Below the pieces are notes generated by a model that saw only the letters and a program-made list of their open reading frames with translations, was not told where the DNA came from and searched no databases. The position numbers and the translations under genes were made by a program. Shown piece by piece: positions 52,083-61,627 of a DNA stretch of 64,000 nucleotides (positions are counted from its first letter, which is position 1; each line of letters opens with the position of its first letter). The DNA comes from Burkholderia sp. HI2500. GTDB taxonomy: Bacteria; Pseudomonadota; Gammaproteobacteria; Burkholderiales; Burkholderiaceae. Where the stretch lies: contig NZ_NKFL01000006.1 of NCBI RefSeq assembly GCF_002223055.1, positions 1,550,001 to 1,614,000 of the forward strand, given 5' to 3'.

Positions 52083-53114
52083 TCATGCCACCGCGCCGGG
52101 CTCCATGCGCGTCACGGCCTTCAATGCATCGATCGCGGCCGCGACCGACACGCCCGCGGGTGCCGAATACAGCGCACCGACCGTGTCCGGCATCGTCGAC
52201 AGCTTCAGCGGCAACCGGCCGACCCGCTCCCCCGCGCGCACGGCCAGCTCGAACGCGCGGGCCGACTGCACGAACAGGCAAGGCGACTGCCCGGCCACCA
52301 TGCGGTTGGTCTGCCATGACACCGATTCCATCAGCACGGGCGGTGGCGGCAAGCCCGCATTCGCGAACTCGGCGTCCAGCGCCGTGCGCGCGGGCGACCC
52401 GAGCGGCGGCGCGATCCACGGGAACGCGGCCGCGTCGCGCCAGCCGATCCGCGCGCGCCTGAGCAGCGGATGGCGCGGCCCGCACACGACGATCATGTCG
52501 TCGCGATACAGCGGCGCGACGTCGAGCCCCGCGCTCAGCGCCGATGCGTCGAGCCGGCACACGAGCAGGTCGAGCTCGTGGCGCTGCGCCTGCGCGAGCA
52601 TCCGGTCGAGCGTGTCCTCGCGCACGTTGAGCTGCACCGCGCGGCCGGCTTCCCGCAGCCACGCCAGCGCGCCCGGAATCAGTTGCGGCGCCATGTTCGG
52701 CAGCAGGCCGATCGACACCGGGCGGCCGGTGCCGGTACGCAACGCGTCGAACGCGGGCGCGACGCCGCGCATGTCGGTCAACACGCGGCCGATGCATTCG
52801 AGCAGCGCATCGCCGTAGACGGTCGGCGCGACGCGCCGCGACGTGCGTTCGAACAGCGGCAGGCCGAGCGCGTCCTCGAGCTCGCGCAGCCATTTCGACA
52901 ACGCGGGCTGCGTGATCGACGCGGCCTCGGCCGTGCGCGCGAAGCTGCGTGTGCGCCCGAGCGAGTCGAGCGTTTCCATGTCGCGCACGCGCAGCCGGCG
53001 CAGCGCCTGCGCGATGCGCTGCTCGTGGGCCGGCGCGCCGGGCGGCGCGAGCGGTTCCGGCCGCGTGCGGCGGGCCGGGCCGCGTGGATCGTAGGTCACG
53101 GGCGCCTCCGTCAT
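52083..53114 (-). CDS. LysR-family regulator divergent from a sulfatase
   Basis: The 343-residue protein has a longer than usual N-terminal lead of about 45 residues before the winged helix (METLDSLGRTRSFARTAEAASITQPALSKWLRELEDALGLPLF). The LysR substrate domain follows (VSIGLLPNMAPQLIPGALAWL, DLLVCRLDASALSAGL, DMIVVCGPRHPLLRRARI). It resembles the GbpR/CbbR-like branch. Divergent transcription from the sulfatase, with a dyad in the 119 bp between them, indicates it controls that gene, perhaps in response to a sulfate ester. Confidence 0.88.
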   Translation of the reverse strand: MTEAPVTYDPRGPARRTRPEPLAPPGAPAHEQRIAQALRRLRVRDMETLDSLGRTRSFARTAEAASITQPALSKWLRELEDALGLPLFERTSRRVAPTVYGDALLECIGRVLTDMRGVAPAFDALRTGTGRPVSIGLLPNMAPQLIPGALAWLREAGRAVQLNVREDTLDRMLAQAQRHELDLLVCRLDASALSAGLDVAPLYRDDMIVVCGPRHPLLRRARIGWRDAAAFPWIAPPLGSPARTALDAEFANAGLPPPPVLMESVSWQTNRMVAGQSPCLFVQSARAFELAVRAGERVGRLPLKLSTMPDTVGALYSAPAGVSVAAAIDALKAVTRMEPGAVA

Positions 53115-53129
53115 TCATATTCGTCAGGT

Positions 53130-53162
53130 TATCAATCGACCCTGATCTTTCATCGATCGATA
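53130..53162. promoter_or_regulatory. Dyad between the LysR gene and sulfatase gene
   Basis: TATCAATCGA (53130-53139) and TCGATCGATA (53153-53162) are complementary in 9 of 10 positions with a 13-bp spacer, in the short gap between the divergent genes. The size fits a LysR recognition site. Confidence 0.45.
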
Positions 53163-53233
53163 CATGATCCTGCCGCATAGTCGTCCGCATGAAAACCCCC
53201 GGCACGAGCCGGCATGACCAGGAGACAGCCGAC

Positions 53234-55120
53234 GTGAAAGACGATCAGGACACCCCCGCCGCCGAACCCACCCCGCGGCGCCAGTTCCTCAAGCGGGCCG
53301 GCGCGGCCGTCGCGGCGGCCGGCTTCGGCGCCGACGCGCTGGCCGCGAGCGCGCCGCCGGCCGCCCAGGTCGCCCCGGTCGCCCCGGTCGCCCCGGTCGC
53401 CCCGGTCGCCGCCGGCGCGGGCGTCGATCCCGCGCCCGCGTTCCACGGCGCGACGACCGCGCCCGCCGCGCCGCCCGCCGGCTACAACATCCTGTTCATC
53501 CTGACCGACCAGGAGCGCCACTTCGATCGCTGGCCGTTCCCGGTGCCGGGCCGCGAAGCGCTGCGGCGAGACGGCATCACGTTCATGCACCACCAGATCG
53601 CCGCCTGCGTGTGCTCGCCGTCGCGCTCGACGGTCTACACCGGGCAGCACATCCAGCACACCGGCGTGCTCGACAACACGGGCGTGCCCTGGCAGAAGGA
53701 CATGTCGCCGGACGTGCGCACCGTTGGTCACATGCTGCGCGATGCCGGCTACTACGCCGCGTATCTCGGCAAGTGGCACCTGAGCGCGTCGATGCACGAA
53801 ACCGCGAGCCCGTATACGGCACCCGTGGCCGACTACAACCGCACGATCCGGTCGTACGGCTTCGACGACTATTTCGGCGTGGGCGACCTGATCGGGATGG
53901 TGCGCGGCGGCTACCAGTACGACGGGATCACGGCCGAGGCGGCGGTGAGCTGGATGCGCAACCACGCGCCGCGTCTCGCGAAGGAAGGCAAGCCGTGGTT
54001 CCTCGCGGTGAACCTGGTGAACCCGCACGACGCGATGTTCGTGAACACCGACACGAACGGCTCGACAGTGCAGGACGCGAACCACCCGATGCTCGGCAAC
54101 GCGCCGCCGCCGAACGACGCGCTGTATCGCACGTCATGGCACGACGTGCCGCTCGCGGCTTCGCGGCGGCAGCCCTACGACGAGCCGGGGCGGCCGCCGG
54201 CGCACGGAATGTTCAACGCCGCGCATGCGAACCTGGTCGGACGCTATCCGTTCACCGACGAACGCCTGCGCATCTATCAGAACAACTACTTCAACTGCGT
54301 ACGCGACTGCGACACGCATGTCGTGCGCCTGCTGCAATCGCTGCAGTCGCTCGGCCTCGACGAACGCACGATCGTCGTGATGACGGCCGACCACGGCGAT
54401 CACATCGGCGCGCACCAGCTCGTCGGCAAGGGCGCGACCGCGTACCAGCCGCAGAACCACGTGCCGCTCGTGATCCGCCATCCCGCGTATCCGGGCGGCA
54501 TGCAGTGCGATGCGCTGACGTCGCACATCGACATCGCGCCGACGCTGCTCGGGCTCACCGGTCTCGACGATGCGCGGCTCGCGTCGATTCGCGGCAGCGC
54601 GCTGAAGGGGCACGACCTCACGCGCTGGCTCGCGAAGCCGGCCGACGCGAAGCTGCACGCGGCGCGCGACGCCACGCTGTTCAACTACGCGATGCTGCTC
54701 TACTACGACAGCGAATGGATGCTGAAGGAACTGGGCACGATGCGCCAGAAAGGCGTGCCCGAGGACGAGCTGCTGCGCCGCGCGCTCGCGCAGCAGCCCG
54801 ATTTCCGGTTGCGCGGCACGATCCGCAGCGTGTTCGACGGCCGCTACCGGTTCACGCGCTATTTCTCGCCGCTCGAATTCAACCGGCCGACGACGATGGA
54901 GGCTTTGTTCGCACGCAACGACGTCGAGCTGTTCGATATCGCGAGCGATCCGGGCGAGATGCGCAATCTCGCGATGGACCGGAAAAAGCACGGCGAGCTG
55001 CTGCTCGCGATGAACGCCCGCCTGAACGACCTGATCGCGAGCGAGGTAGGCGACGACAGTCCCGACGTCATGCCGATCCGCGACGGCAAGGTGCAGGTGC
55101 AGATCCGCAAGTGGCATTGA
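53234..55120 (+). CDS. Tat-exported type I sulfatase
   Basis: The 628-residue form starts at GTG 53234 behind AGGAGA; an ATG at 53189 adds 15 residues but lacks a ribosome site. The twin-arginine signal PRRQFLKRAGAAVAAAGFGADALA implies folded export to the periplasm. The sulfatase core begins GYNILFILTDQERHFDRWPF, with the formylglycine motif CSPSRSTVYTG (Cys converted by a maturase), then YLGKWHL and VMTADHGDHIGAH for metal binding. It would hydrolyse a sulfate ester. A V-A-P repeat (4 copies of a 9-bp unit) follows the signal. No sulfatase-maturing enzyme is in the window. Confidence 0.9.
   Translation: MKDDQDTPAAEPTPRRQFLKRAGAAVAAAGFGADALAASAPPAAQVAPVAPVAPVAPVAAGAGVDPAPAFHGATTAPAAPPAGYNILFILTDQERHFDRWPFPVPGREALRRDGITFMHHQIAACVCSPSRSTVYTGQHIQHTGVLDNTGVPWQKDMSPDVRTVGHMLRDAGYYAAYLGKWHLSASMHETASPYTAPVADYNRTIRSYGFDDYFGVGDLIGMVRGGYQYDGITAEAAVSWMRNHAPRLAKEGKPWFLAVNLVNPHDAMFVNTDTNGSTVQDANHPMLGNAPPPNDALYRTSWHDVPLAASRRQPYDEPGRPPAHGMFNAAHANLVGRYPFTDERLRIYQNNYFNCVRDCDTHVVRLLQSLQSLGLDERTIVVMTADHGDHIGAHQLVGKGATAYQPQNHVPLVIRHPAYPGGMQCDALTSHIDIAPTLLGLTGLDDARLASIRGSALKGHDLTRWLAKPADAKLHAARDATLFNYAMLLYYDSEWMLKELGTMRQKGVPEDELLRRALAQQPDFRLRGTIRSVFDGRYRFTRYFSPLEFNRPTTMEALFARNDVELFDIASDPGEMRNLAMDRKKHGELLLAMNARLNDLIASEVGDDSPDVMPIRDGKVQVQIRKWH
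53371..53406 (+). repeat. 9-bp tandem repeat in the sulfatase gene
   Basis: CGCCCCGGT is repeated four times without change, with one imperfect copy (CGCCCAGGT) ahead. Because the unit is a multiple of 3, copy-number change would only vary the number of Val-Ala-Pro units in the linker after the signal peptide, not the reading frame. Confidence 0.8.
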
Positions 55121-55353
55121 AGGCGGCCGGCTTTCTTCCGAACCGGGCAATCATCGGACGATTCCGCGTCCCGTGATCCCCTGCCGTACGGTCGCGCCAT
55201 GCGCGCCGTACGCGGGGCGTCTCTTTTCGTCATCGCTCAAGACAGGTAAGCATCGAGTAAGCATGACGCCCTACAGTGTGCTGATTCTCCAGGACGGATC
55301 ATCGCGGCGAGCGCGCGCTTCGCCCGGATCCAGGCAACATGAAGGGAAACGGC

Positions 55354-56289
55354 ATGCAGAACCGGCCAGCGTTGAGCTATGTGTGTGCGAAACATCCCGA
55401 CGGACGCCGGTCGAACTGGCAACCGCCCGCGAGCTGGAAACGGCAGCTGGCGACGCCGTCGCGCGGCGTCGTCGCGATCGATCACTACATCGCGAATGCG
55501 TCGGAGGTGATCGATCTCGAGACGACCGAGCCCGTCTTCACGCTGCACTTGCGCGCACCGACGGGACTGGAGATGCGCACCGACGGCAACGGCTGGGCCG
55601 CGCATGTGATGCGCACGCCGTTGACCTACGTGCCGCCCGGCTTCGCGTGTTCCAGCCGCTGGTCGAACGACATCGAGTGGCTCGCCGTCCACTTCGACGT
55701 GGCCTGGCTGTCGCGCTCCGGCCTGCTGGCCAGCACGCCGACCGTGCCGGCCGTGCCCCGCTTCGACGTAAGCGACGATCTGCTCGTGCAGATCATCCGG
55801 AGCATCCATGAAGATGCGGTCGCGGGGATGCCGTCGGGGCCGACCTACGTCGAAACCCTCGGCGCGGCCGCGCTCGGCCGCATGTCGTATCTCGAGTCGA
55901 CACGCAAGGCGCGTGAGTACACGCATGCGCAGGGCATGCGACGGGCCGTCGAGTACATCCGCGACAACTTCCGCGATCCGCTGACGCTCGTGACGCTGGC
56001 CGAAGCGGTCGACTACCCCGGCGACCTGTATTCGTTCATCCGGAACTTCAAGAAGGCCAACGGGATGACGCCGCATCAGTACATCGTCGAAACCCGGCTG
56101 CAAGCCGCCCGCGACCTGATCGAACGCGGACGATGCGATGTGACCGAGGCCGCGCTCGCATGCGGCTTTTCGACCACCAGCCACTTCTCCGCAACCTTCC
56201 GCAAACGCTGGGGATGCTCGCCGTCCGGGCTCAAGCCGCGTGCCGCGAACGTCACGCGAGCGGCAGCGACAGGATCCACAGGCCGCTGA
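55354..56289 (+). CDS. AraC-family transcription regulator
   Basis: The protein has 311 residues from the ATG at 55354 (AAGGGA ahead), or 316 from 55339. The C-terminal HTH pair is clear: MRRAVEYIRDNFRDPLTLVTLAEAVDYPGDLYSFIRNFKKANGMTPHQYIVETRLQAARDLI, then VTEAALACGFSTTSHFSATFRKRWGCSPS. The N-terminal half is a cupin-like effector domain with no recognised ligand. It lies between the sulfatase and the membrane-protein operon and overlaps the last operon gene's 3' end by 38 bp in convergent orientation, so either neighbour could be its target. Confidence 0.88.
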   Translation: MQNRPALSYVCAKHPDGRRSNWQPPASWKRQLATPSRGVVAIDHYIANASEVIDLETTEPVFTLHLRAPTGLEMRTDGNGWAAHVMRTPLTYVPPGFACSSRWSNDIEWLAVHFDVAWLSRSGLLASTPTVPAVPRFDVSDDLLVQIIRSIHEDAVAGMPSGPTYVETLGAAALGRMSYLESTRKAREYTHAQGMRRAVEYIRDNFRDPLTLVTLAEAVDYPGDLYSFIRNFKKANGMTPHQYIVETRLQAARDLIERGRCDVTEAALACGFSTTSHFSATFRKRWGCSPSGLKPRAANVTRAAATGSTGR

Positions 56290-57748
56290 TCGTCAGCGCG
56301 ATCGTCAGCACCAGCAACGGCAACTGGTTGAGCACCACGGTGCCGGCCAGCACGCGATGACGGACGGCGATCGCGTGCGTGACGACCACGCTCAGCACAT
56401 GGCCGGCGAGAATCAGCAGGACCTGCGCGTGCCAGATGGTGCCGACGTTGATCAGGAGCGCGGTCGGCGCGACCTGCGCCGGTTCGATCGACAGCAGGTT
56501 CCAGCCGATGCCGAGCGGATCGGACAGCAGTGAAACGACCTGCCGCCCCTGATCGATGAACAGCGTGAAGTAGTGGCACACGTTGTAGAACAGCGCGATC
56601 GGCAACAGCAACAGGCAGAACTGCCGCGCAAACGCGCTGCCATCCAGCCCCGAACGCGCCCCCGCCGCGCCGAGCGCGCAGAACCCCCGGAACAGCCCAT
56701 GGTAGGCCAGCCCGACCGCGGCAAACGTTGCCCACTGCCCGGCGAGCACGAGGTCTCCCGCAATCGCGTAGTTGTTCTTGAGCGCCGGCAACACCGCGAC
56801 GATCAGCGGATAGATGCCGCGCCAGAAGAAGGTGTTCCAGACGGCCGTATCGCGCAGGCCGTCGTAGGCCGTCGACGACAGCATGAACGACAGGAAAATC
56901 ACGACGCTGGTGTCGAACGGCGGCTCCGCTGCCATCGCGGCGACCGGATTCCTCAGCCTGATGCCGATTTCGCGCGCCGACCCGCGACGCCATTCGATTG
57001 GCGACAGTCGCGCGCACAATCCGCACAGGATGCCGAATGCATCGAAATGCCTGAGCCACACGTCGCGGCCGAAGCAGAATGAACCGGCCAGTGCGTAGAT
57101 TGCATAGCCGGCAAGAAACAGGCTGGCGTCTCGCGGCCGTGCCGCGCCGAACAGCTCCAAAGCGATCAGGGCCACATACACGATCAGCGCGGGATACGAT
57201 GCGAGGCCACGCGGATAGCGATACCGGCCCCGGTCGATTGCCGTGACGCAGCGCGCCGCGATCCGCAACATCAATGCGAATGGATTCGTGAACGCATAGA
57301 GGTCGCCGAACACCGCACTGACATAGATCGACCCCAGGTAGAACCAGAGCCAGAATCCCGACATGCCGAGATTGACGAACGGGTTCTGGGTGCCGAAGAG
57401 GCCCGACACGATCAGCAGGACGACGAAGCCCAGGCTGACGGCCTGCCCCGCAGCGAGCGCCATGGCCGGTATCCGCCATGCCCGCCGCGATCGGGTCACC
57501 GGCGCGCGCGTGCCCGAGCCCGATGCGAACGCCAGGATCATGAAGGACACCACGAGCGTGCCGGTGGCCGCGTATGCATAGAGCCACAACGGCACCGGCA
57601 GGTAGTAGGGAATATTCCACGCATGCGCATCGGCACCGGTCGGCGCGCAGGCTAGCAACACCGCAGCCCCCGCGACCCGCCACGCGTTACGGCGCGGTAC
57701 GTGGCGGCTGGCCGGGTGAGTCGCATGAGATTCGAAGTCGTCGTGCAT
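56252..57748 (-). CDS. Polytopic membrane protein, last gene of an uncharacterised operon
   Basis: The 498-residue protein has a cleavable-type N-terminus (RRNAWRVAGAAVLLACAPTGADAHA) followed by about 11 predicted membrane helices, with a start such as NIPYYLPVPLWLYAYAATGTLVVSFMILAF. Conserved-looking polar blocks in the loops include FWLWFYLGSIYVSAVFGDLYAFTNPF, FDAFGILCGLCARLSPIEW and NTFFWRGIYPL. From memory it resembles membrane proteins labelled fenitrothion hydrolase in actinobacteria, with no proof of that activity. The start follows the upstream gene's stop by 1 nt, so translation is coupled. It overlaps the AraC gene end by 38 bp. Confidence 0.75.
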   Translation of the reverse strand: MHDDFESHATHPASRHVPRRNAWRVAGAAVLLACAPTGADAHAWNIPYYLPVPLWLYAYAATGTLVVSFMILAFASGSGTRAPVTRSRRAWRIPAMALAAGQAVSLGFVVLLIVSGLFGTQNPFVNLGMSGFWLWFYLGSIYVSAVFGDLYAFTNPFALMLRIAARCVTAIDRGRYRYPRGLASYPALIVYVALIALELFGAARPRDASLFLAGYAIYALAGSFCFGRDVWLRHFDAFGILCGLCARLSPIEWRRGSAREIGIRLRNPVAAMAAEPPFDTSVVIFLSFMLSSTAYDGLRDTAVWNTFFWRGIYPLIVAVLPALKNNYAIAGDLVLAGQWATFAAVGLAYHGLFRGFCALGAAGARSGLDGSAFARQFCLLLLPIALFYNVCHYFTLFIDQGRQVVSLLSDPLGIGWNLLSIEPAQVAPTALLINVGTIWHAQVLLILAGHVLSVVVTHAIAVRHRVLAGTVVLNQLPLLVLTIALTISGLWILSLPLA

Positions 57749-57749
57749 G

Positions 57750-59165
57750 TCAGTAATCGGATGACGCAATCAGTCCCGTGACCTTCCAGCCGGCCCCGCT
57801 TCCCTGCTCCGACACCACGCCGATCGTGTCGTACGGCGCATCGAGCAGCTTGATCAACGCGACGGCGCGCTTGTTGCCGTCCGCCGAATCGGGCAGCGGA
57901 AACACCAGGAACGGCAGGATCGGCGACGGCTTGTCGCCCTCCACGATGAGCGGCAACACCGCATCGTTCAACGATTTGAAGACCGCGAACGACGCGCGGT
58001 TGCGCAAGATCGCGCTGGCGCTTGCCGTCGGCTGCGACGGGGTTCCGATGGCGAGATAGGCACCGTGATCCCGCAAGCGCCAGCCGGTCAATTGCTCGAC
58101 CAGCGCGCCGTCGGGCTTGCCGGCGCGGCCGGCAGCCAGTGCGGGCAGCCAGCGCCTGTCCACCGGCGACGTCGTGACCCAGTCGCTGAAGAAGCGCGCG
58201 TAGAAATCGGCGAGCCCCTTGTCGACGCCGGGTTGCGCGCCCAGCGAGGGCGGCTTCGGCACGTCGCGCCGGCCGTGCCAGCGGACCGCCTGCCAGGCGG
58301 GCCCGTCAGGCAGGCTCGTGCCGTCGAGAAACGATGTGTCCTTCACGCCATTCGCGACGAACCAGCCCGCTTTCGCGTGCTTGGTCCGCGCGTCGATGAA
58401 ACCGGCAAGCATCGGCCGGACCTGCTCCCACGGCAGCGCATTTCTCGACGCGCCGTTGATCTTCGGATAACGAATCATCTGGAGATACGTCGACTTCGCC
58501 ATCGCCTCCGTATCGACGGGCCAACGCCAGGTCATCTCGGCGGCGTGGCCGGCCGGACCACCGCGCTCGACTGGCGCGGCCATCGCCAGACCGGCGTCGC
58601 ATTCGATCCCATAGCGGCGCCAGTCGGGTGCGGACGGCGTACCCTGGTGCGCCCACGCATCCTGCAGCGCATGCAGCGCCCGGCCGAACTCACCCAACAT
58701 GATTCCCGCGTTGCGCCCTTCCGCACGCCGTAGCGCGGTTTCGACCAACGACCGCGACGCCGGGCCGTCCGGCACCACGCGACGGGCTGTGGCAGCGGCC
58801 GGCACCCGCGTCTCGCCCGGATAGTGGGCCGCCTGGGCATCCTGAGCATCGGGCGCGAAGCGCGACAGGCACGCGAACTGCAGCGGCGACGTCATGTATT
58901 CGATCGAGCCGGCATCCAGCCGCTGGTCGGCAAGCGCAATCGCATCGGCCTCGCCGGGCGCGAACCCCGCCTGCCGCGCGAGCCAGAACGTGAGGCCGAA
59001 GTGCACGTCCGCTTCGAACCCCGAGCACGTCAGCGGCATAGCGAGCGCCGCCAGCAGGGCCAGCCCGGCCACGCCCGGATTGCTCCGGGCGCGGCCTCGC
59101 ACGCCCGCCCTGCCGGTAGCGCCCCCCTCGCGCGACTGTCCGCGCGCAACCCGTGTGCTACGCAT
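57750..59165 (-). CDS. Exported protein with zinc-phospholipase-like motifs
   Basis: The 471-residue protein starts at ATG 59165, one base overlapping the lipoprotein stop (TGATG). A signal-like hydrophobic segment lies at about residues 30-48 (NPGVAGLALLAALAMPLTC). It then reads FEADVHFGLTFWLARQAGF and later GRALHALQDAWAHQGTP, a spaced His/Asp pattern recalling the zinc-dependent phospholipase C/S1-P1 fold. The family is not certain. Residues 180-471 show no known domain. It is the third gene of a four-gene operon of exported and membrane proteins. Confidence 0.65.
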   Translation of the reverse strand: MRSTRVARGQSREGGATGRAGVRGRARSNPGVAGLALLAALAMPLTCSGFEADVHFGLTFWLARQAGFAPGEADAIALADQRLDAGSIEYMTSPLQFACLSRFAPDAQDAQAAHYPGETRVPAAATARRVVPDGPASRSLVETALRRAEGRNAGIMLGEFGRALHALQDAWAHQGTPSAPDWRRYGIECDAGLAMAAPVERGGPAGHAAEMTWRWPVDTEAMAKSTYLQMIRYPKINGASRNALPWEQVRPMLAGFIDARTKHAKAGWFVANGVKDTSFLDGTSLPDGPAWQAVRWHGRRDVPKPPSLGAQPGVDKGLADFYARFFSDWVTTSPVDRRWLPALAAGRAGKPDGALVEQLTGWRLRDHGAYLAIGTPSQPTASASAILRNRASFAVFKSLNDAVLPLIVEGDKPSPILPFLVFPLPDSADGNKRAVALIKLLDAPYDTIGVVSEQGSGAGWKVTGLIASSDY

Positions 59166-60799
59166 CAATTGCCGATCTCCGTTGCTTTCGTGCTTTCAGG
59201 GAACGGCCACGCGCCGTTCTCGAACGACAGCACGATCAGGCCGTTGTCCTGGCACGCCGTGGTCAGCAGGTGGCGGTCGAAGTCGAAATCGAGACGCGAC
59301 GCACACCAGTCCGGGCCGCCCGGGCGGTACTGGCCGAACATCAGGTGCGCGGAACCGGCGCCGGGCGACTTTGCCGAAGGCGGGTTGTAGTACGCAATTT
59401 CCTTGGGCTTCGACGGATCGCGAATGTCGAACACACGCACGCCGGAGTTGAAGTAGCTGCACGCGAGCGCCGTGGCGTTCTGCCGGTTGTCGACGCTGCA
59501 GTAGTGCGACCCGTACGTGAAGGTGGAAAGACCGAGAATGTCGGGCATCACCTTGCTGCAGTTCTGCACCGCATGCGTTTCGAGCCGCAGCTCGGACACG
59601 AGCTTGGGCGCCGCCTCGTTCGACATGTCGTAGATATGGCCCAGCGGGAATGGCGTCATCCCCGCATTGCACGCGGCCTTCACGCCTGCCGCACCCGGAT
59701 CCTGGATTCCGCCCGAGCCGCCTTCATCCACTTCGACCAGATAGGGCTTGCCGCCCACCATGAACGGAATCGTATGCTGGCCCGCACTGCCGTCGCGCAC
59801 CGGCACCGTCGCGATCCGGTGCATCTGCGCATTCGGGCGCCGGCTCTGCACTTCGCTGGTGTCGATGACGAAGAACCCGTTGTCGCCGTTCGAGTTCGCG
59901 TTGTCCAGCGGCGGCGCACCCGCCCCGGCCGCCGCGCCCGTGTTGCCGAGGCCGATGAAGTATGCGCGGTTGCCGTCCTGGCTCACCGACAGCCCGTGCG
60001 GAACCGCCCCGAAGCCCAGGTCGGCCATCGTGATCGCAGAAATCAGCTTGGGCCGCGTCGGGATCGTCACGTCGACCGCATAGTAGGACTTCGAATAGGC
60101 GCCGCCGATGTAATACGTGAAGCCGTCCGGCGAAAAACCGCCTTCATGGCCCATCGGCCTGGCACTCGGGAGAATGCCGCCGTCGGCGCCCGTGCCGATC
60201 GGTACGCTTGCGAGCAGTTGCGGGCGCGTGCAGTCGGTCGCCACGTCGTACAGGTCGACTTCGGGGCCGGCGCCGCCGCCGAGCCCGTTATCGGCGGCGA
60301 GAATCCCGCGCGCGACGTTCACGCGCAGCGATTCCCACGGATCGATCATCGCCGTGGACGTCAGCGAACTCACCCGCACCGGCTTGGCCGGATCGGTGAT
60401 GTCGATCACCGGCACCCCAGGGTTCACGCGCGGCGGTGCATCGGGGTTGTTGAAGGCCGGTGTGGCGCCCATCGTCGCATGGTAGAAGCAGGTCTTGCCC
60501 TGCCGGTCGGTGTAGGTCGCCGCCGACCACGACGCGCCTTCGCCCTGCACCTGGCTGACGCGCTTCAGGTTGCAGTTGAAGCCGCCGAACCCGGACTGGC
60601 GCAGCGCGGCGGGCACCTGCCCTTGCAGCGCCGTCTCGGGCGTATCGCCGGGGCTGCAGCCGGGCACGCGCGGCACGACGTAGTCGGCCACCGATACGGC
60701 GGGCGTCGCGCTCGTCGTGACGTTGTCGTCTCCGCCGCAGCCGGCGAGCATGAGTGTGCCGAGCGATAACGCGATCGCCAGGCGATTCAGTCCGTGCAT
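59165..60799 (-). CDS. LVIVD-repeat surface lipoprotein
   Basis: The 544-residue protein starts at ATG 60799 after CAGGAGGAGG. The lipoprotein signal MHGLNRLAIALSLGTLMLAGCGGDD gives a lipobox LAGC. The rest is a beta-propeller-like repeat protein with LVIVD motifs (VPVIDITDPAKPVRVSSL, VRVFDIRDPSKPKEIAYY, PKLVSELRL). Many Cys residues (CSPGDTPE, CFYHATMG, CNAGMTPF, CSKVMPD, CSVDN, CSYFNSG) suggest disulfides in the periplasm or at the cell surface. Such repeat lipoproteins often bind ligands or scaffold assemblies. It is the second gene of the operon. Confidence 0.82.
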   Translation of the reverse strand: MHGLNRLAIALSLGTLMLAGCGGDDNVTTSATPAVSVADYVVPRVPGCSPGDTPETALQGQVPAALRQSGFGGFNCNLKRVSQVQGEGASWSAATYTDRQGKTCFYHATMGATPAFNNPDAPPRVNPGVPVIDITDPAKPVRVSSLTSTAMIDPWESLRVNVARGILAADNGLGGGAGPEVDLYDVATDCTRPQLLASVPIGTGADGGILPSARPMGHEGGFSPDGFTYYIGGAYSKSYYAVDVTIPTRPKLISAITMADLGFGAVPHGLSVSQDGNRAYFIGLGNTGAAAGAGAPPLDNANSNGDNGFFVIDTSEVQSRRPNAQMHRIATVPVRDGSAGQHTIPFMVGGKPYLVEVDEGGSGGIQDPGAAGVKAACNAGMTPFPLGHIYDMSNEAAPKLVSELRLETHAVQNCSKVMPDILGLSTFTYGSHYCSVDNRQNATALACSYFNSGVRVFDIRDPSKPKEIAYYNPPSAKSPGAGSAHLMFGQYRPGGPDWCASRLDFDFDRHLLTTACQDNGLIVLSFENGAWPFPESTKATEIGN

Positions 60800-60857
60800 C
60801 TTTGCCTCCTCCTGTTTCGAACTTCGTTTCGAATTTCGTTCCGTTCCGTCTTTATCG

Positions 60858-61265
60858 TTAGTTATCCGGATAGATCTCGATGACGGCCACCTCGATCTGC
60901 TCGCCGGTCCGGCTGTGAAAGTGCAGCGAAAAGCGCCCGGTGATCCCGACCGGGAGAAGATCCATCGACTGATCGGTTCCGGACGTGCATGCCGCGAGCG
61001 CACCCGGGATTTCATGCGCCATCAGCACACCCGCCTCTCGCGCATGCACGCGGATATGCGCCGGCACGCCCTCGCGAATCGCGATCACCGATCGCGCCCA
61101 CGGCGCCCTGTCCCGATCGACGTCGACGGAAAAAAACTGTTGATCCGGGGGGCGTGTCGACGCGTGCGACAGATGTCGTGCCACACCGTAGGCGAACACC
61201 AGCGCCGACACGGTCGCGATCAACGCGACGAGTCGACGCCGCGGTCGCGGATTCCTCTCCTCCAT
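60858..61265 (-). CDS. Small anchored periplasmic protein, first gene of the operon
   Basis: The 135-residue protein has a basic N-terminus (MEERNPRPRRR) and one membrane segment (LVALIATVSALVFAYGVARHL), so it is an anchored or exported protein with its C-terminus in the periplasm. The mature part has cupredoxin-like features (VHAREAGVLMAHEIPG, LLPVGITGRFSLHFHSRTGEQIEVAVIEIYP), but a full set of copper ligands is not obvious. It lies 58 bp upstream of the LVIVD lipoprotein. It may be a small electron-carrier or ligand-binding partner. Confidence 0.6.
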   Translation of the reverse strand: MEERNPRPRRRLVALIATVSALVFAYGVARHLSHASTRPPDQQFFSVDVDRDRAPWARSVIAIREGVPAHIRVHAREAGVLMAHEIPGALAACTSGTDQSMDLLPVGITGRFSLHFHSRTGEQIEVAVIEIYPDN

Positions 61266-61627
61266 GGCGACGCTCCGTTTCGTCGGCAGGCGTGCCGCGC
61301 CGAATCGTCGCGGCGCTCAGCCGTTCGACGAATGGTAGAGAGCGGTCCGGTGCAGCGATATCTGCTTATTGCGGGTTGTCGGAAAATTGCGTCCGGAGTA
61401 ACCCGAGCCGGGGCGGCCGGGCAAGGTTGCACGCCGGATTCGGGAATCGCCACACGGGAATCTCGCGAGCCAAAGACGCACGACGGGCGATTCGCGCGCG
61501 TCGATGCCGGGCGGTTCGATCGCACGCCCCAACCGGGGCGACGGCCTCGATGCGATAAAAGCGCGACGGGATGCACCGGCCGCCTCGGCGCGCCCGGCGG
61601 CAACACACCGAACGCGGCCGCCGCGCG
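61266..61627. other. 362-bp intergenic region upstream of the exported-protein operon
   Basis: No gene is supported between the LysR stop codon and the operon start. It must contain the promoter of the four-gene operon. I see no convincing -35/-10 pair or repeat. Confidence 0.5.
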
